Source: Desulforudis sp.
GTDB taxonomy: Bacteria; Bacillota; Desulfotomaculia; Desulfotomaculales; Desulforudaceae
Reading direction: 5' to 3'
DNA length: 5,560 bases
Assembly (NCBI GenBank): GCA_014859075.1
Contig: JACUUW010000130.1
Location: 1 to 5,560, forward strand
Positions 5,551-5,560 of this stretch are shown here, in pieces. The first letter of the stretch is position 1. Each line of letters opens with the position of its first letter. Under the pieces are notes generated by a model. It was given only the letters and a program-made list of their open reading frames with translations, was not told where the DNA came from and did no database searches. Position numbers and translations under genes: made by a program.

Positions 5551-5560
5551 GGTGGGGGGA
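5551..5560 (+). promoter_or_regulatory. Possible ribosome binding site of a gene beyond the window
   Basis: GGTGGGGGGA is purine-rich and sits 14 bases after the 4Fe-4S protein stop. It could serve a next operon gene starting just past the window edge; the start codon is not visible. Confidence 0.3.

Overview
The window looks like chromosomal DNA of a GC-rich anaerobic Firmicute, probably a clostridium of the Desulfotomaculum/Pelotomaculum/Moorella kind. This is inferred from four things: strong GGAGG-type ribosome binding sites, a two-gene SufC/SufB-like iron-sulfur assembly operon without the aerobic SUF partners, a CD1871A-type CxxC micropeptide next to a polyferredoxin-like membrane protein, and a histidine kinase of the sporulation-kinase/NtrB type. 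The genus cannot be fixed from this window.

Layout. At the left edge (3-806, +) is the C-terminal part of a PAS-type sensor histidine kinase whose 5' end lies outside the window. Convergent with it is a minus-strand block. An extended -10 promoter (2856-2884) drives sufC (2020-2802) and sufB (864-2027), which overlap by 8 bases. Upstream of that, on the same strand, lies a divergent prmA-like methyltransferase gene (2940-3803). A 176-base AT-richer divergent region separates it from a small basic protein of unknown function (3980-4294, +). A GC-rich spacer of about 250 bases follows, with two clear stem-loops. Then comes an overlapping gene pair on the + strand: a 46-residue membrane peptide ending in a CxxC motif (4548-4688) and a multi-cluster 4Fe-4S membrane protein (4670-5536). 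A purine-rich ribosome-binding-like tract at the right edge suggests that the operon continues.

How the genes fit together. Two of the three blocks concern iron-sulfur chemistry. SufC plus one SufB/D-like scaffold is the minimal ATPase-scaffold assembly pair, called SMS in recent comparative literature. It has no SufS, SufU, SufE or second scaffold nearby. The right-hand pair is a cluster-rich membrane electron carrier with a companion micropeptide. The prmA-like gene and the small basic protein have no evident functional link to either. The most interesting points are the minimal SUF pair with its SufC C-terminal CxxC and missing SufB acceptor cysteine, the micropeptide whose CxxC codons contain the start codon of the next gene, the divergent PrmA, and the structured spacer at 4311-4372.
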